DNA of 64,000 bases from Alishewanella metallidurans (GTDB lineage: Bacteria; Pseudomonadota; Gammaproteobacteria; Enterobacterales; Alteromonadaceae). The stretch lies in the NCBI RefSeq assembly GCF_036983985.1, contig NZ_JALAHQ010000001.1, forward strand, positions 1 through 64,000, given 5' to 3'. The notes below the pieces were generated by a model that was not told the DNA's origin, made no database searches, and was given only the letters and a program-made list of their open reading frames with translations. Both the position numbers and the translations under genes were made by a program. Below are positions 14,201 to 22,719 of the stretch, in pieces (positions within the stretch are counted from its first letter, which is position 1; each line of letters opens with the position of its first letter).

Positions 14201-17200
14201 ATGTCACAACTTCTTCGTATTGTGTTAATACATACTCATTTGCCGGGTGTGGTAGAGCTACAGTTAGATCAGCATACTAATATTTGTGGCACCAATGCTT
14301 CAGGCAAAACTACATTGCAGCGTTTAGTGCCAGTATTCTTTGGTGAGCAGCCCAATCGTGTAGTACCTAAAACCCGTAAAAAGTTTGATGAGTTTTACCT
14401 ACCGTTTTCTAATAGTTATATTATTTATGAATATCAGCGTGACAGCGGTGAGCTGTGCCAAGTCGTGTTAACTCGCAAAAGAGAGGGCGGGGTAGATTAC
14501 CGTTTTATTAGCGCACCCTATGTCAGCGAGCACTATTTACAGCATACCGAAGAGGGCGTTAAAGCCTATAGCTACCATGACTGGGCCGCTGCTATGCGTA
14601 GCATACCCGAAGTGCAGGTATCAGCTAAAATTGGTGCCACTAGCGAGTATCGCAGTATTATTCAAAACGATGCTGGCGCACTGCGCGGTAACAGCGCGGA
14701 CAACGTTAAGCTACGTCGGTTAGCGGCTGGTTTTAGCTTGGTAGGCAGTGGCCATAAATTACGACATATAGAAAAGCTGGTTAGTGCCGTGCATGCCAAA
14801 GAAGGCAAAATGGATACGCTAAAGGCTATGCTGGCAGCTATTTTTGAAGAAGACGGCGTTACTTTACCTACCACCAAAGTTAAAAATACCAAAGCGCGCG
14901 AATGGATCCAGCAAATGCGCCAGTCAATGCGCTTAGATAAACTGCAACAAGATTTTGACCGTCTAAAACAATTGGCAGTGCAGCTTGATGGCAGCGAAGC
15001 AATATTAGCCGCGCTGTTACCTTTGTTACAACAAGATGAGCAGCAGCAAAGCCAGAAAAAGGCCGATAGCGAACAGCAAGTGCATGCGCTACGCGGCCAG
15101 TTGCAACAGCTTAAGCAGCAGTTTGAACAGCAACAAATGCAGCACAATAGTACGTTAAGTAAAACTGAAGCCGATTTAAACGAAACCAGCGCTAGGCTAG
15201 ATCAGTTACAGCAACAATACGATAGCTTTGAAAGCCGTGATTTAAGCAAGCTACAGCGCGATTCAGATGCTTTGCCATTATGGCGCGATACGCTACAAGA
15301 CGTGGTTGAGCAGTACCAGTTAATGGTAGAACAGCATGGCGACATGGAGCGCCAACTTGAACAGCGCAAAATTAAACTGGCCGAAGCCTTTAACCGCTTA
15401 AGCGAGCAGCAGCGGGTTAAGGCTAAGCAACTACAGCAGCAAAAAGACAGCACCCGCGAGCAGCAAGATAACAAACTGGCTGCGTTAGAAACTGCGTTTC
15501 AGCAGCGTTTGCAGCAACAACAGCAGCGATTTGCCGAGCAGCTAACCTTAGGCAGCAGCACTATTGCAGTATTACAAAGCCAAATTAATGCGTCGGCGTT
15601 AACCGATGGTGAGCATGATGAAATGCGCGAAGCTACGCTTAGGTTAGAGCAAGCGCAGCAACAGGCGCAACAACAAGCAAAACAAGTTCAGCAAGTGCAG
15701 CAGCAATGGCAACAAGCTAGGCAGCAACGCGAGCAAGCCGATAGCCAGCTAGAACAGGCACGTAAAGCACAGCACCAAGCCGAACAGCATTTGCAACAAC
15801 TACACCGCCAACTTACGCCAGAACAAGGCAGCCTGCGCCATTATTTACGCTTGCATTACAGCGGTTGGGAGCAAAAGCTAGGCAAGGTACTAGATGAACG
15901 CTTGTTAGAGCGCCATGATTTACAGCCGCATATTAGCGATTTAACGCAGAATTTATATGGCCTACAGCTAGATCTCGCGGCGATAGACACGCCTTATTAC
16001 GCGCAAGACGAAGCCGCTATTCGCCATAATATTCACAGTAGTGAGCAGCAGTTAGAGCAAGCAACACAGCATAAGCTGCAGGCAGAGAGGCAGCTGCAAG
16101 ATGCGCATCAGCAAGCTGAACTAGTGCGTGCGCGGCTAGAGCAAGCACAGTGGCAATATACCCAACTAGAACAAAATATTGATTACGCCCGTGATGCAAG
16201 TAGCCGTTTAGAGGCTGCGCAGCGCGAACTAACGCAACAGCGCCAAGCCAGTGCGCGTGCTGAGCTTAGTTTGCAACAGCAGCAGTTAGAGTTATTAAAT
16301 CAGCAACAAACGCAAGATGTACAGGCGTTAACCGCCGATCATCAAGCGCAGAAACTAGAGCTAAAAGCTGACTGGCAAGCTGAGCTACAAATATTTGATG
16401 AGCAAATAGATGAGCTAGACCGGCAACTTGAACACAAACGCGACGATAATAAAAATCAGATTAAAGAATTACAGCAAGCGTTTAATGACGAGCTATCAGC
16501 CAAGGGCATTGATCCACGGCGTTTAACCGATTTAAAACAGCGCCAAGAGCAGCTGAAAACTGAAATTAAAGCAGTAGAAAATCGTCAAGATGAATTAACG
16601 CAATGGCAGCGTTTTATGCAGCTCGATTGGCAACAGCGCCGTCCGCAGTTGCTTGAGCAAGAAACCGCACTAAAGCAGCAACAGCGTGAATTGACGCAAC
16701 AGCTTAGCCAATTAAAAACCGACTTTAATAGCAAACAAAAACAGCTAGATGAGCAAAGGCGACAGTGGCAAGACAGTATGCAGCAAGCCGAGCTGGCGCT
16801 AAGTCAGTTAAAACAGGCGTTAAGTAAACTGGCTGATATACATTTAGCCACAGTAACGCCGACAGTGCTAAGTGGCTCGGCAGATTTAACCGAACGTTTA
16901 GCGCGTAGCCATGAAGCACTAGAGCAGCGCAGTAAGCTAGATCAGCAATTAAAACAGCAGTTAGAGCAGTTTGAAGCCAGCTTAAGTAAAGATGCTGGCA
17001 CGGAGTTTCTGGATCGCTTAGAACATGAAAAGCGTAAGTTGCCAGACTATGCAGGCAAACGGCAGCAACTGCCTATTTTAGTAGATTTACTGCATATTTT
17101 GCATGACCAGCAACAACAGTTATTGGAAATGGGCGAAAATATCGGCGGCGATTTAAAGAAATTCTTTACCGTGTTTAGCGATATAAACCGCCGTATTGCC

Positions 17201-17866
17201 GCGCAAAGCAAACGTTTAAGCGAAGCGGTGGCAGATGATCTGGTGCTAGATGGCATTAGTAAATCAGAAGTGCGTATTTTATCAACCATTGATGAGCTAG
17301 GCTTTTGGTTGCCGTTAAAGCAATTTGCCAAGTTATACGATGATTGGCGCGCATCGGGTAAGGCGTTGCCATCAGAGCACTATCTTAATGCGTTAGCTGA
17401 TGTGGTAGAGCTGCTGCGTGCTGATGAACAATACAGTATTGAATCATTGCTGCGTTTAGAGCTGCATTTAAGTGAAGGCGGCTCGGAGCTAGTGATTAAA
17501 AATGACCGTCAGTTATTAGAGTCATCAAGCCACGGTATGGCTTACCTTATTTTATGTAAATACTTACTGGCGTTCACCCGATTATTGCGCGGCGATGCTA
17601 AGGTAGCTATACACTGGCCAATAGATGAAATTGGCACTTTAGCCTATCACAACGTTGAAAAACTGTTTGCTGCCTGTAGTGCCAATAATATTATTGTTGT
17701 TGGTGCCTTTCCTAACCCAGAATCTGATGTATTAATGCTGTTTAAACATCGTTATTTAATTGAAGCCAGCCAACAACACCCGAACCAGCGCCAGTTAAAA
17801 CGCATTCAACCTAAAGTAAGCCGACTCGCCGAACGGCTAGCACAACGTCAGCAGGAGGTAAGCTAA
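14201..17866 (+). CDS. SMC-like ATPase of a MukB/MksB-type condensin, 1221 aa
   Basis: The N-terminal head carries Walker A GTNASGKT (residues 30-37). Two very long Gln-rich coiled coils run from about 255-540 and 630-950. They flank a globular block (about 540-625, GSLRHYL...GWEQKLGKVLDERLLERHDL) that I take as the hinge. The C-terminal head has a degenerate signature SSSHGMAYLI and Walker B IHWPIDEIG, with D1142-E1143. Size and layout fit the DUF3584/MksB group of bacterial SMC proteins, which load onto DNA to compact chromosomes or, as in Wadjet, restrict plasmids. The start follows AGGACACGCT. TAATG couples it to the next gene. Confidence 0.82.
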   Translation: MSQLLRIVLIHTHLPGVVELQLDQHTNICGTNASGKTTLQRLVPVFFGEQPNRVVPKTRKKFDEFYLPFSNSYIIYEYQRDSGELCQVVLTRKREGGVDYRFISAPYVSEHYLQHTEEGVKAYSYHDWAAAMRSIPEVQVSAKIGATSEYRSIIQNDAGALRGNSADNVKLRRLAAGFSLVGSGHKLRHIEKLVSAVHAKEGKMDTLKAMLAAIFEEDGVTLPTTKVKNTKAREWIQQMRQSMRLDKLQQDFDRLKQLAVQLDGSEAILAALLPLLQQDEQQQSQKKADSEQQVHALRGQLQQLKQQFEQQQMQHNSTLSKTEADLNETSARLDQLQQQYDSFESRDLSKLQRDSDALPLWRDTLQDVVEQYQLMVEQHGDMERQLEQRKIKLAEAFNRLSEQQRVKAKQLQQQKDSTREQQDNKLAALETAFQQRLQQQQQRFAEQLTLGSSTIAVLQSQINASALTDGEHDEMREATLRLEQAQQQAQQQAKQVQQVQQQWQQARQQREQADSQLEQARKAQHQAEQHLQQLHRQLTPEQGSLRHYLRLHYSGWEQKLGKVLDERLLERHDLQPHISDLTQNLYGLQLDLAAIDTPYYAQDEAAIRHNIHSSEQQLEQATQHKLQAERQLQDAHQQAELVRARLEQAQWQYTQLEQNIDYARDASSRLEAAQRELTQQRQASARAELSLQQQQLELLNQQQTQDVQALTADHQAQKLELKADWQAELQIFDEQIDELDRQLEHKRDDNKNQIKELQQAFNDELSAKGIDPRRLTDLKQRQEQLKTEIKAVENRQDELTQWQRFMQLDWQQRRPQLLEQETALKQQQRELTQQLSQLKTDFNSKQKQLDEQRRQWQDSMQQAELALSQLKQALSKLADIHLATVTPTVLSGSADLTERLARSHEALEQRSKLDQQLKQQLEQFEASLSKDAGTEFLDRLEHEKRKLPDYAGKRQQLPILVDLLHILHDQQQQLLEMGENIGGDLKKFFTVFSDINRRIAAQSKRLSEAVADDLVLDGISKSEVRILSTIDELGFWLPLKQFAKLYDDWRASGKALPSEHYLNALADVVELLRADEQYSIESLLRLELHLSEGGSELVIKNDRQLLESSSHGMAYLILCKYLLAFTRLLRGDAKVAIHWPIDEIGTLAYHNVEKLFAACSANNIIVVGAFPNPESDVLMLFKHRYLIEASQQHPNQRQLKRIQPKVSRLAERLAQRQQEVS

Positions 17867-18486
17867 TGTTGCAACACGGCGCCTTACTAGAACGGCTATT
17901 AGCCGGCAGCTTTATTTGCCAAATTACCGATGAAGACGGTTTTCGGCATTTAAGTAATGAACAAACCCAGCAAGATATTAACCATTACTTACGGCCGTTA
18001 AACCGGCGTTTGGTGTGTAATGATGATAACAGCGTGTATTTCTTGGCGTATCACGAGCTAAACAAAACTGCGCGCGAGCACTTAAGCAGTCAGTTTACGC
18101 TAACGGCACAGTCGTTATTGCCGCTACTAGAATGGTTGCAATTAGTGCAAGAAACGCTGGGTCGTGACAGTGCGCTAACTGCGGGTGACACCATTAAGTT
18201 ACAAGAATTTGTACTGCGCACTGAAGATAACCAAAGCCTACGTCAGCGTTTAAACCAACTAGCGGCAGACAGGTTTTTTAATAGCCAAAGCGATGCGTTA
18301 GATAATCAGGTAAAGCTGATTTTTCGCCGTTTAAAAGAGCATGGTTATTTACTGCAACCACACACCGATCGGCAGTACTATATTGTTACTGGCAAAATTG
18401 ACCACCTAATTGACGTGATCCGCTTTATTCGTGATGAAGAACACTTGCCAGTAGAAGATACGCCAATGCAGGATGAGCTAATTTAA
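17866..18486 (+). CDS. MksE/MukE-like condensin subunit, 206 aa
   Basis: The family pattern is a winged-helix protein of about 200 residues that binds the kleisin. The opening LLERLLAGSFICQITDEDGFRHL and the later KLIFRRLKEHGYLLQPHTDRQYYIVTGKIDHLIDVIRFI, together with the position between an SMC-like and a kleisin-like gene, support MksE. The gene starts in a TAATG overlap with the ATPase and ends in a TAATG overlap with the next gene. Such tight coupling is expected for subunits made in fixed ratio. The exact subfamily cannot be settled by eye. Confidence 0.75.
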   Translation: MLQHGALLERLLAGSFICQITDEDGFRHLSNEQTQQDINHYLRPLNRRLVCNDDNSVYFLAYHELNKTAREHLSSQFTLTAQSLLPLLEWLQLVQETLGRDSALTAGDTIKLQEFVLRTEDNQSLRQRLNQLAADRFFNSQSDALDNQVKLIFRRLKEHGYLLQPHTDRQYYIVTGKIDHLIDVIRFIRDEEHLPVEDTPMQDELI

Positions 18487-19727
18487 TGGCGGCGTTTGAT
18501 AGCAAAACTGGGTCTAACTTATTTAGTATTGGTAGCGAGCGGCTTGCCTTACTCGGTAAGCACCATAAAGCGCTAATGCAAGGCTACCTGGATGGCTTTG
18601 TTGATGAAACTGCGTTCAGTGATATTGCGTTAAAAAAACTGATTAACGCGCGCATTTTATGGCGACCAGACGAGCAGCAACCATTAGCACTAAGGCCGCT
18701 AGTCAGCGAATTAATTGCTAGTATGGTTGCCGATGAAAATCGTCGGCAAATTAATGCTGACGTAGCCGAAAAGCTCGAGCAAATTCGTAATCGCGTACAG
18801 GCCTACCGTGATTCACAGTTTAAAGGTGATTACAGCGTAGCTGAACTGCAATTGCAGCGCCTTACTGAGCATGTGCATGATTTAAGCGGCCAGTTTGAAG
18901 AGGCGATTGATAGCCTGTGGCATCGATTAAATAGCGATTTTGGTTTTGTTAGCAGCTTAGACGATAAAATTCGTGAAAATGAGCGCGCACAAAAGCAATT
19001 ACGGCGCTTACTTGATGGCTTAGATTTACTCGATTTTACCGAGCTAATTGAACTAGCCGAGGGTAATAGCCATTTACGCAAGCTTTTGGTTAGCCAGTTG
19101 CAAAGCCAACTTAGCTCGCACCATAGCAGCTTGCTAGAAGTGCAAAAGCGTTTAATTGAGTTATTAGCTAAGTTTCGTCAGCAGCAATCACGCTCAATGT
19201 TAATTGCCAATATGGCGGCTTTTTTACGTCAGCACCCAAAGTATCACCCAGCAGATTATGCCAACCGCTCTGAGGTGCCAAACTTACTTAACCAAGCTGT
19301 GGCTATAGTGCCGCAAGCGGCTATAGCGCTAGATCGCAGCAGCGAACGGCAGCTATTAGCGGAATTAGTGCTAAGTTTGCCGCGATCGGTAAATAGTAGT
19401 TTGCCTGATCAGCACAGCGCTAGCTTTGCGGTGCTAATTGAAGATGAAGCCATAGCTGCGCGGCAACAAGCATTAAAACTGGACGTAGAAAATTTCTACT
19501 TGCGCGTAATTGATCACGGCAGCAGCCTAAGCGCACTTGATTATTTAGCGCAGCAGCAACTCGCGTGGAATGGGGAAATTTGGCTGTATCAAATTATCGC
19601 GGAATACCAAGCGCTGCCGGTAGATGAAAAGCAGATGTTTGTTATGCTACGCGACGAAGCCCCAGCTAGTGCAATGAATAGCTTACTGCTAATACAGGAT
19701 ATTAGTATTAGCTTGCAGGCAGCTTAA
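18486..19727 (+). CDS. MksF/MukF-like kleisin subunit, 413 aa
   Basis: The protein is mostly helical: an N-terminal winged-helix-like region (about residues 15-95, AFSDIALKKLINARILWRPD), a long helical middle with QLQRLTEHVHDLSGQFEEAIDSLW and RENERAQKQLRRLLDGLDLLDF, and a C-terminal globular part. That arrangement, its size and its place after ATPase and MksE-like genes fit the kleisin that bridges the SMC heads. Sequence similarity to known MukF/JetA is weak to the eye. No Toprim nuclease (JetD/MksG) follows: the next gene is a small DUF4177 protein. Confidence 0.68.
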   Translation: MAAFDSKTGSNLFSIGSERLALLGKHHKALMQGYLDGFVDETAFSDIALKKLINARILWRPDEQQPLALRPLVSELIASMVADENRRQINADVAEKLEQIRNRVQAYRDSQFKGDYSVAELQLQRLTEHVHDLSGQFEEAIDSLWHRLNSDFGFVSSLDDKIRENERAQKQLRRLLDGLDLLDFTELIELAEGNSHLRKLLVSQLQSQLSSHHSSLLEVQKRLIELLAKFRQQQSRSMLIANMAAFLRQHPKYHPADYANRSEVPNLLNQAVAIVPQAAIALDRSSERQLLAELVLSLPRSVNSSLPDQHSASFAVLIEDEAIAARQQALKLDVENFYLRVIDHGSSLSALDYLAQQQLAWNGEIWLYQIIAEYQALPVDEKQMFVMLRDEAPASAMNSLLLIQDISISLQAA

Positions 19728-19841
19728 TGTTACATTTATTAGCTAAATTGCTTTTGCCAGTTAATTACGTAACACTTGATATTCAAATAATATAAGCCAT
19801 AGGTTTATTTTTCATATAACAGTTTTCATAGGCGAATCAGT

Positions 19842-20060
19842 ATGAGTAATCAATTTAAAGAGTACAAAGTTTTGCATATTGTTGAAGGTGGTTGTGGCAC
19901 TATTTTTCTTGGTTCATCAGGGTTGCCATTGAAAAAAATAGAAGCAGAGCTTAACAGCCAAGCTGCGCAAGGGTGGCAAGTAGTTTTTCAGGTTATTGAA
20001 CAAAAACGTTTCTTTTTATTTTGGCAGCGTGAAGCGATGATTGTCACTTTAGGGCGTTAA
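19842..20060 (+). CDS. DUF4177-family small protein, 72 aa
   Basis: EYKVLHIVEGGCGTIF, a helix KKIEAELNSQAAQGWQVVFQV and a final strand with MIVTLGR make up the beta-alpha-beta core of DUF4177, a domain of about 50-70 residues with no established role. It has no signal peptide. It ends one base before the YidD gene and appears to be the first gene of a three-gene operon. The 114 bases upstream are AT-rich and could hold the promoter, although no clear boxes stand out. Confidence 0.78.
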   Translation: MSNQFKEYKVLHIVEGGCGTIFLGSSGLPLKKIEAELNSQAAQGWQVVFQVIEQKRFFLFWQREAMIVTLGR

Positions 20061-20061
20061 T

Positions 20062-20316
20062 ATGCAGCGTTTTCTGCTGTATATGATTGAATTATATCGT
20101 GCAGCTGGTGGCAGTAAACGTTGGTTTGGTATTGAATGCAATTTTGAACCAACGTGCTCGATGTATACGGCAGAAGCAATTCGCCAATATGGTGTAACTA
20201 AAGGCTGTGGGATGGGTTGGAAACGGATTCGAGCTTGTAATCAGCCGGATGCTATTTGTAAGTGCATTGATCCCGTGTTAGCTCGGAGTGAGAATGTTAA
20301 AACAAGAACACGTTGA
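20062..20316 (+). CDS. yidD: YidD-like membrane protein insertion efficiency factor, 84 aa
   Basis: The protein shows the YidD signature: an amphipathic N-terminal helix (LLYMIELYRA), CNFEPTCSMYTAEAIRQYG with the paired cysteines, KGCGMGWKRIRACN and a short tail. YidD normally sits between rnpA and yidC and helps proteins enter the membrane. This copy lies elsewhere, with a DUF4177 gene before it and a TM2-like gene overlapping its end. It may be a second, specialised YidD in this genome, or the only one. The last 20 residues (from CKCIDPVLA onward) differ from standard YidD. Confidence 0.8.
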   Translation: MQRFLLYMIELYRAAGGSKRWFGIECNFEPTCSMYTAEAIRQYGVTKGCGMGWKRIRACNQPDAICKCIDPVLARSENVKTRTR

Positions 20317-20680
20317 TGCTGAAGAGGAACGCATACGGGCATGTGTCGCCGAGCTACCTGATGCGGCTAGAGTAATTTTTTACCAGAAATTAACCCGAGA
20401 GTTGAAAGATCCCGACACTTATGCCGTATTGAACTGGTGCTTTCTAATCGGCTTTCATCACTTCTATTTAAAACAGTGGTTACGTGGCTTGCTAAATATT
20501 GCCGTGGCTATAGTTGGCATTAGTATACTATTTACATCGAGCTGGTTGCTTGGTGTAATCTTGTTAGTGATCATTGCGATATTTGAAATGGCCGGTTTAT
20601 TTCGTTCACAAATTATTATTCAAGATTATAATAACCAATTAATGCAAGCGCTGTTAAATGAGAATTTGGGTCTACTTTAA
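20294..20680 (+). CDS. TM2-domain-like membrane protein, 128 aa
   Basis: A charged N-terminal region (about residues 1-48) precedes two hydrophobic helices (about 50-68 and 72-103). They begin AVLNWCFLIGFHHFYLKQWLRGLLNIAVAI, which follows the TM2 pattern of G-x-H-x-F-Y-L. A polar tail (IIIQDYNNQLMQALLNEN) follows. GGAG lies 5 bases before the chosen ATG, and a GTG two codons earlier is the alternative. The gene overlaps the yidD-like gene by 23 bases, so the products are probably made together. It overlaps the end of the opposite-strand gene by 9 bases. Confidence 0.72.
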   Translation: MLKQEHVDAEEERIRACVAELPDAARVIFYQKLTRELKDPDTYAVLNWCFLIGFHHFYLKQWLRGLLNIAVAIVGISILFTSSWLLGVILLVIIAIFEMAGLFRSQIIIQDYNNQLMQALLNENLGLL

Positions 20681-21487
20681 AACTTTCTGCTGATATTCAC
20701 CATTTGCTAAGCTATCAAAATAGCGTTTATAACGACCGCTTCGTTTAAACCGTAACAAGTGCTTATTAAATGCCGCCATTAATTGCGCGCTGTTTGCGCT
20801 GTGTTTTGGTAGCATTAAAAAACTTTTATTAATTAATAATGGTGTGGGGTGATGAGTTACTTTGTCGGTAAGCTCAGGTAGATGTTGCCGTAACGTATAA
20901 TAGCCAACGCTTATTTCTTCAGCGAACACGTCAATACGCCCAGCCGCCAGCAAGCGGAAGTTATCCTCGGTGGTAACGGCGCGCGATACTTTAAATAGGC
21001 CGCTTTTTAGCGCGTTGTCAAATGCTGGGCCGTAGCTATAACCAACACCAGCGCCTATAACTAGGCCGCGTAAATCACTGAGTTGTTGCCAGTTAAATGT
21101 GCGCTTTTTTTGATGAAAAAATACAAACTTCTCATCTAGCACTGGCTCGCTAAATATGAAATCAGCAATTCTATCGTCGCTGAACATCCAAACCGCGGTA
21201 GCGTCATATTTGCCATGTGCGGTGTCTCTGTACGCTCGGCCCCAAGGTAAAAAAGTAAAGTTAACTTTGTAACCTGCCTCAAGAAAAATATCATGAATAA
21301 GATGCGCTATTACGCCTTGCTTGGGTAGCTCGGCACTGAGAAAGGGTGGCCATTCGCCAGCGCTAATTTTCAGCTCGGTTAATGGCTCGTTTTGAGTGGT
21401 TGGCGTTGCATGGGCGAAGCTATAGCTATTCAGTAGTAATGCAAAGCTAGTTAGCAATATATGACGTAATAACTGAGCTACTAACAT
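20672..21487 (-). CDS. Periplasmic solute-binding protein, SBP family 3-like, 271 aa
   Basis: A signal peptide of about 27 residues is followed by the two-lobe family 3 fold: LKISAGEWPPFLS, the ligand-loop AHLIHDIFLEAGYKVNFTFLPWGRAYRDTAHGKYDAT, RGLVIGAGVGYSYG, and RLLAAGRIDVFAEE. Such proteins bind amino acids or act as sensors. The PWGRAY element is common in lone copies without an ABC transporter, as here, so a role in sensing or signalling is possible. GGAG lies 9 bases before the start. Confidence 0.8.
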   Translation of the reverse strand: MLVAQLLRHILLTSFALLLNSYSFAHATPTTQNEPLTELKISAGEWPPFLSAELPKQGVIAHLIHDIFLEAGYKVNFTFLPWGRAYRDTAHGKYDATAVWMFSDDRIADFIFSEPVLDEKFVFFHQKKRTFNWQQLSDLRGLVIGAGVGYSYGPAFDNALKSGLFKVSRAVTTEDNFRLLAAGRIDVFAEEISVGYYTLRQHLPELTDKVTHHPTPLLINKSFLMLPKHSANSAQLMAAFNKHLLRFKRSGRYKRYFDSLANGEYQQKVLK

Positions 21488-21683
21488 AATGTATCTCCAA
21501 TATTGCCGCCATCAAAGGCAGGCAACGCCTCTCAAGCATTTGTTAAGGTTAGCTTAGTTTTACCGCAACGTCCGCTGAGAATCCAGCAGTTTAATTAACC
21601 AACAATGGTTAGGCTTGCGTGATTTCTGGATAACAATTTTCTGTACCAACAAACTAAGTCGTTTGTTTTACTATTGACGGGCT

Positions 21684-22535
21684 TTAATCGTCTTGTTCTG
21701 CCGCGCGCTCTTTTCGTGCTTCAGCTTCAGCAAATGCGGCTTTAATCTGCTCTAATACTGAATCTACGTCGGCTTCATGGGTATCGGCAATAAACTCGCC
21801 GGTTAATTCTGAATCTGGGGTTAACTCGCCAGCTTCGTAGAGTGCCCATATTTCGGCGGCGTATTGTGTGCTGAGCAATTCTGGCGCGTATTGGCCGTAG
21901 TAATCACGCATATTATTTACATCGCGTTCAAACATCCATTTGGCATTATTGTTCGCCGCAGCGTCTACGGCTTGTGGTAAATCAATAATTACCGGGCCGT
22001 GATCGTCGACTAAAACATTAAACTCTGATAAATCGCCATGCACCAAACCCTCACATAGCATAAGCACAATGTAGTGCAGCATAGTAGAGTGATCGGCTAT
22101 GGCAAGCTCGGCGTCCATTGCTACATCGGCTAAACGTGGCGCAACCATGCCCTCGTCGTCGCAAATAAGCTCCATCAGTAATACGCCTTCGTAACAACCA
22201 AAAGGTTGTGGTACGCGCACACCAGCTTTGGCCAACTTAAATAAGGCGTCTACTTCCGCATTTTGCCAACTTTCTTCTTGTTGTTTACGGCCGAATTTAG
22301 AGCCTTTTTCCATAGCGCGCGCACGTCGAGTACTGCGCACTTTTCTGCCTTCTTGGTATAGCACCGCTTGCTTAAAGCTGCGTTTATCGGCTTCTTTATA
22401 TACTTTGGCGCAGCGAATGTCCTCGCCGCAGCGCACGATATAAACAGAGGCTTCTTTACCGCTCATTAGCGAGCGCATGACTTCATCCACTAAGCCCTCA
22501 TCGACCAGTGGCTGAATACGTTTTGGTGTTTTCAT
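21684..22535 (-). CDS. RIO-type serine protein kinase, 283 aa
   Basis: The RIO kinase core is visible: SGKEASVYIVRCG ATP-binding region, the catalytic lysine in IRCAKVYKEADKRSFK, the catalytic loop GLVHGDLSEFNVLV, and the metal-binding VIIDLPQAVDA. The C-terminal tail is acidic. This bacterial type (PA4780-like) is widespread in gammaproteobacteria, and its substrate is unknown. The frame continues 24 codons further upstream, but the ATG giving MKTPKRIQPLVDEG is the usual family start and is chosen. Confidence 0.88.
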   Translation of the reverse strand: MKTPKRIQPLVDEGLVDEVMRSLMSGKEASVYIVRCGEDIRCAKVYKEADKRSFKQAVLYQEGRKVRSTRRARAMEKGSKFGRKQQEESWQNAEVDALFKLAKAGVRVPQPFGCYEGVLLMELICDDEGMVAPRLADVAMDAELAIADHSTMLHYIVLMLCEGLVHGDLSEFNVLVDDHGPVIIDLPQAVDAAANNNAKWMFERDVNNMRDYYGQYAPELLSTQYAAEIWALYEAGELTPDSELTGEFIADTHEADVDSVLEQIKAAFAEAEARKERAAEQDD

Positions 22536-22719
22536 TGCGCCGTTATACCTTAGTTGGCGGCGGTTATAAATAGCTGTAAGTTCGTACAGAATGAAAATAA
22601 TCTGCAAATGCAGCCGTAAGACAAGAAATACTGTGTTTTGCCGAAAAAGTGTGCAATATCGGTACTTGTCAGGTATGTTGGTAAAAAAATATTAAATGCA
22701 AAATTAGGTATAACGCTAC

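Noticed and set aside
15000..16950. Dense CAG/CAA repeats in the SMC-like gene as a possible tandem repeat or array
   Set aside because: The copies are irregular and explained by Gln-rich coiled-coil coding. There is no fixed repeat unit.
14662..17331. Several Cys/Ser-rich frames opposite the SMC-like gene
   Set aside because: They are the antisense readings of the CAG/CAA-rich coiled coils. The rightward frame is complete with ATPase motifs at both ends.
19728..20700. A JetD/MksG-like nuclease completing a Wadjet system
   Set aside because: The genes after the kleisin-like gene are DUF4177, YidD and TM2-like, none of which is a Toprim nuclease. No such gene lies upstream either.
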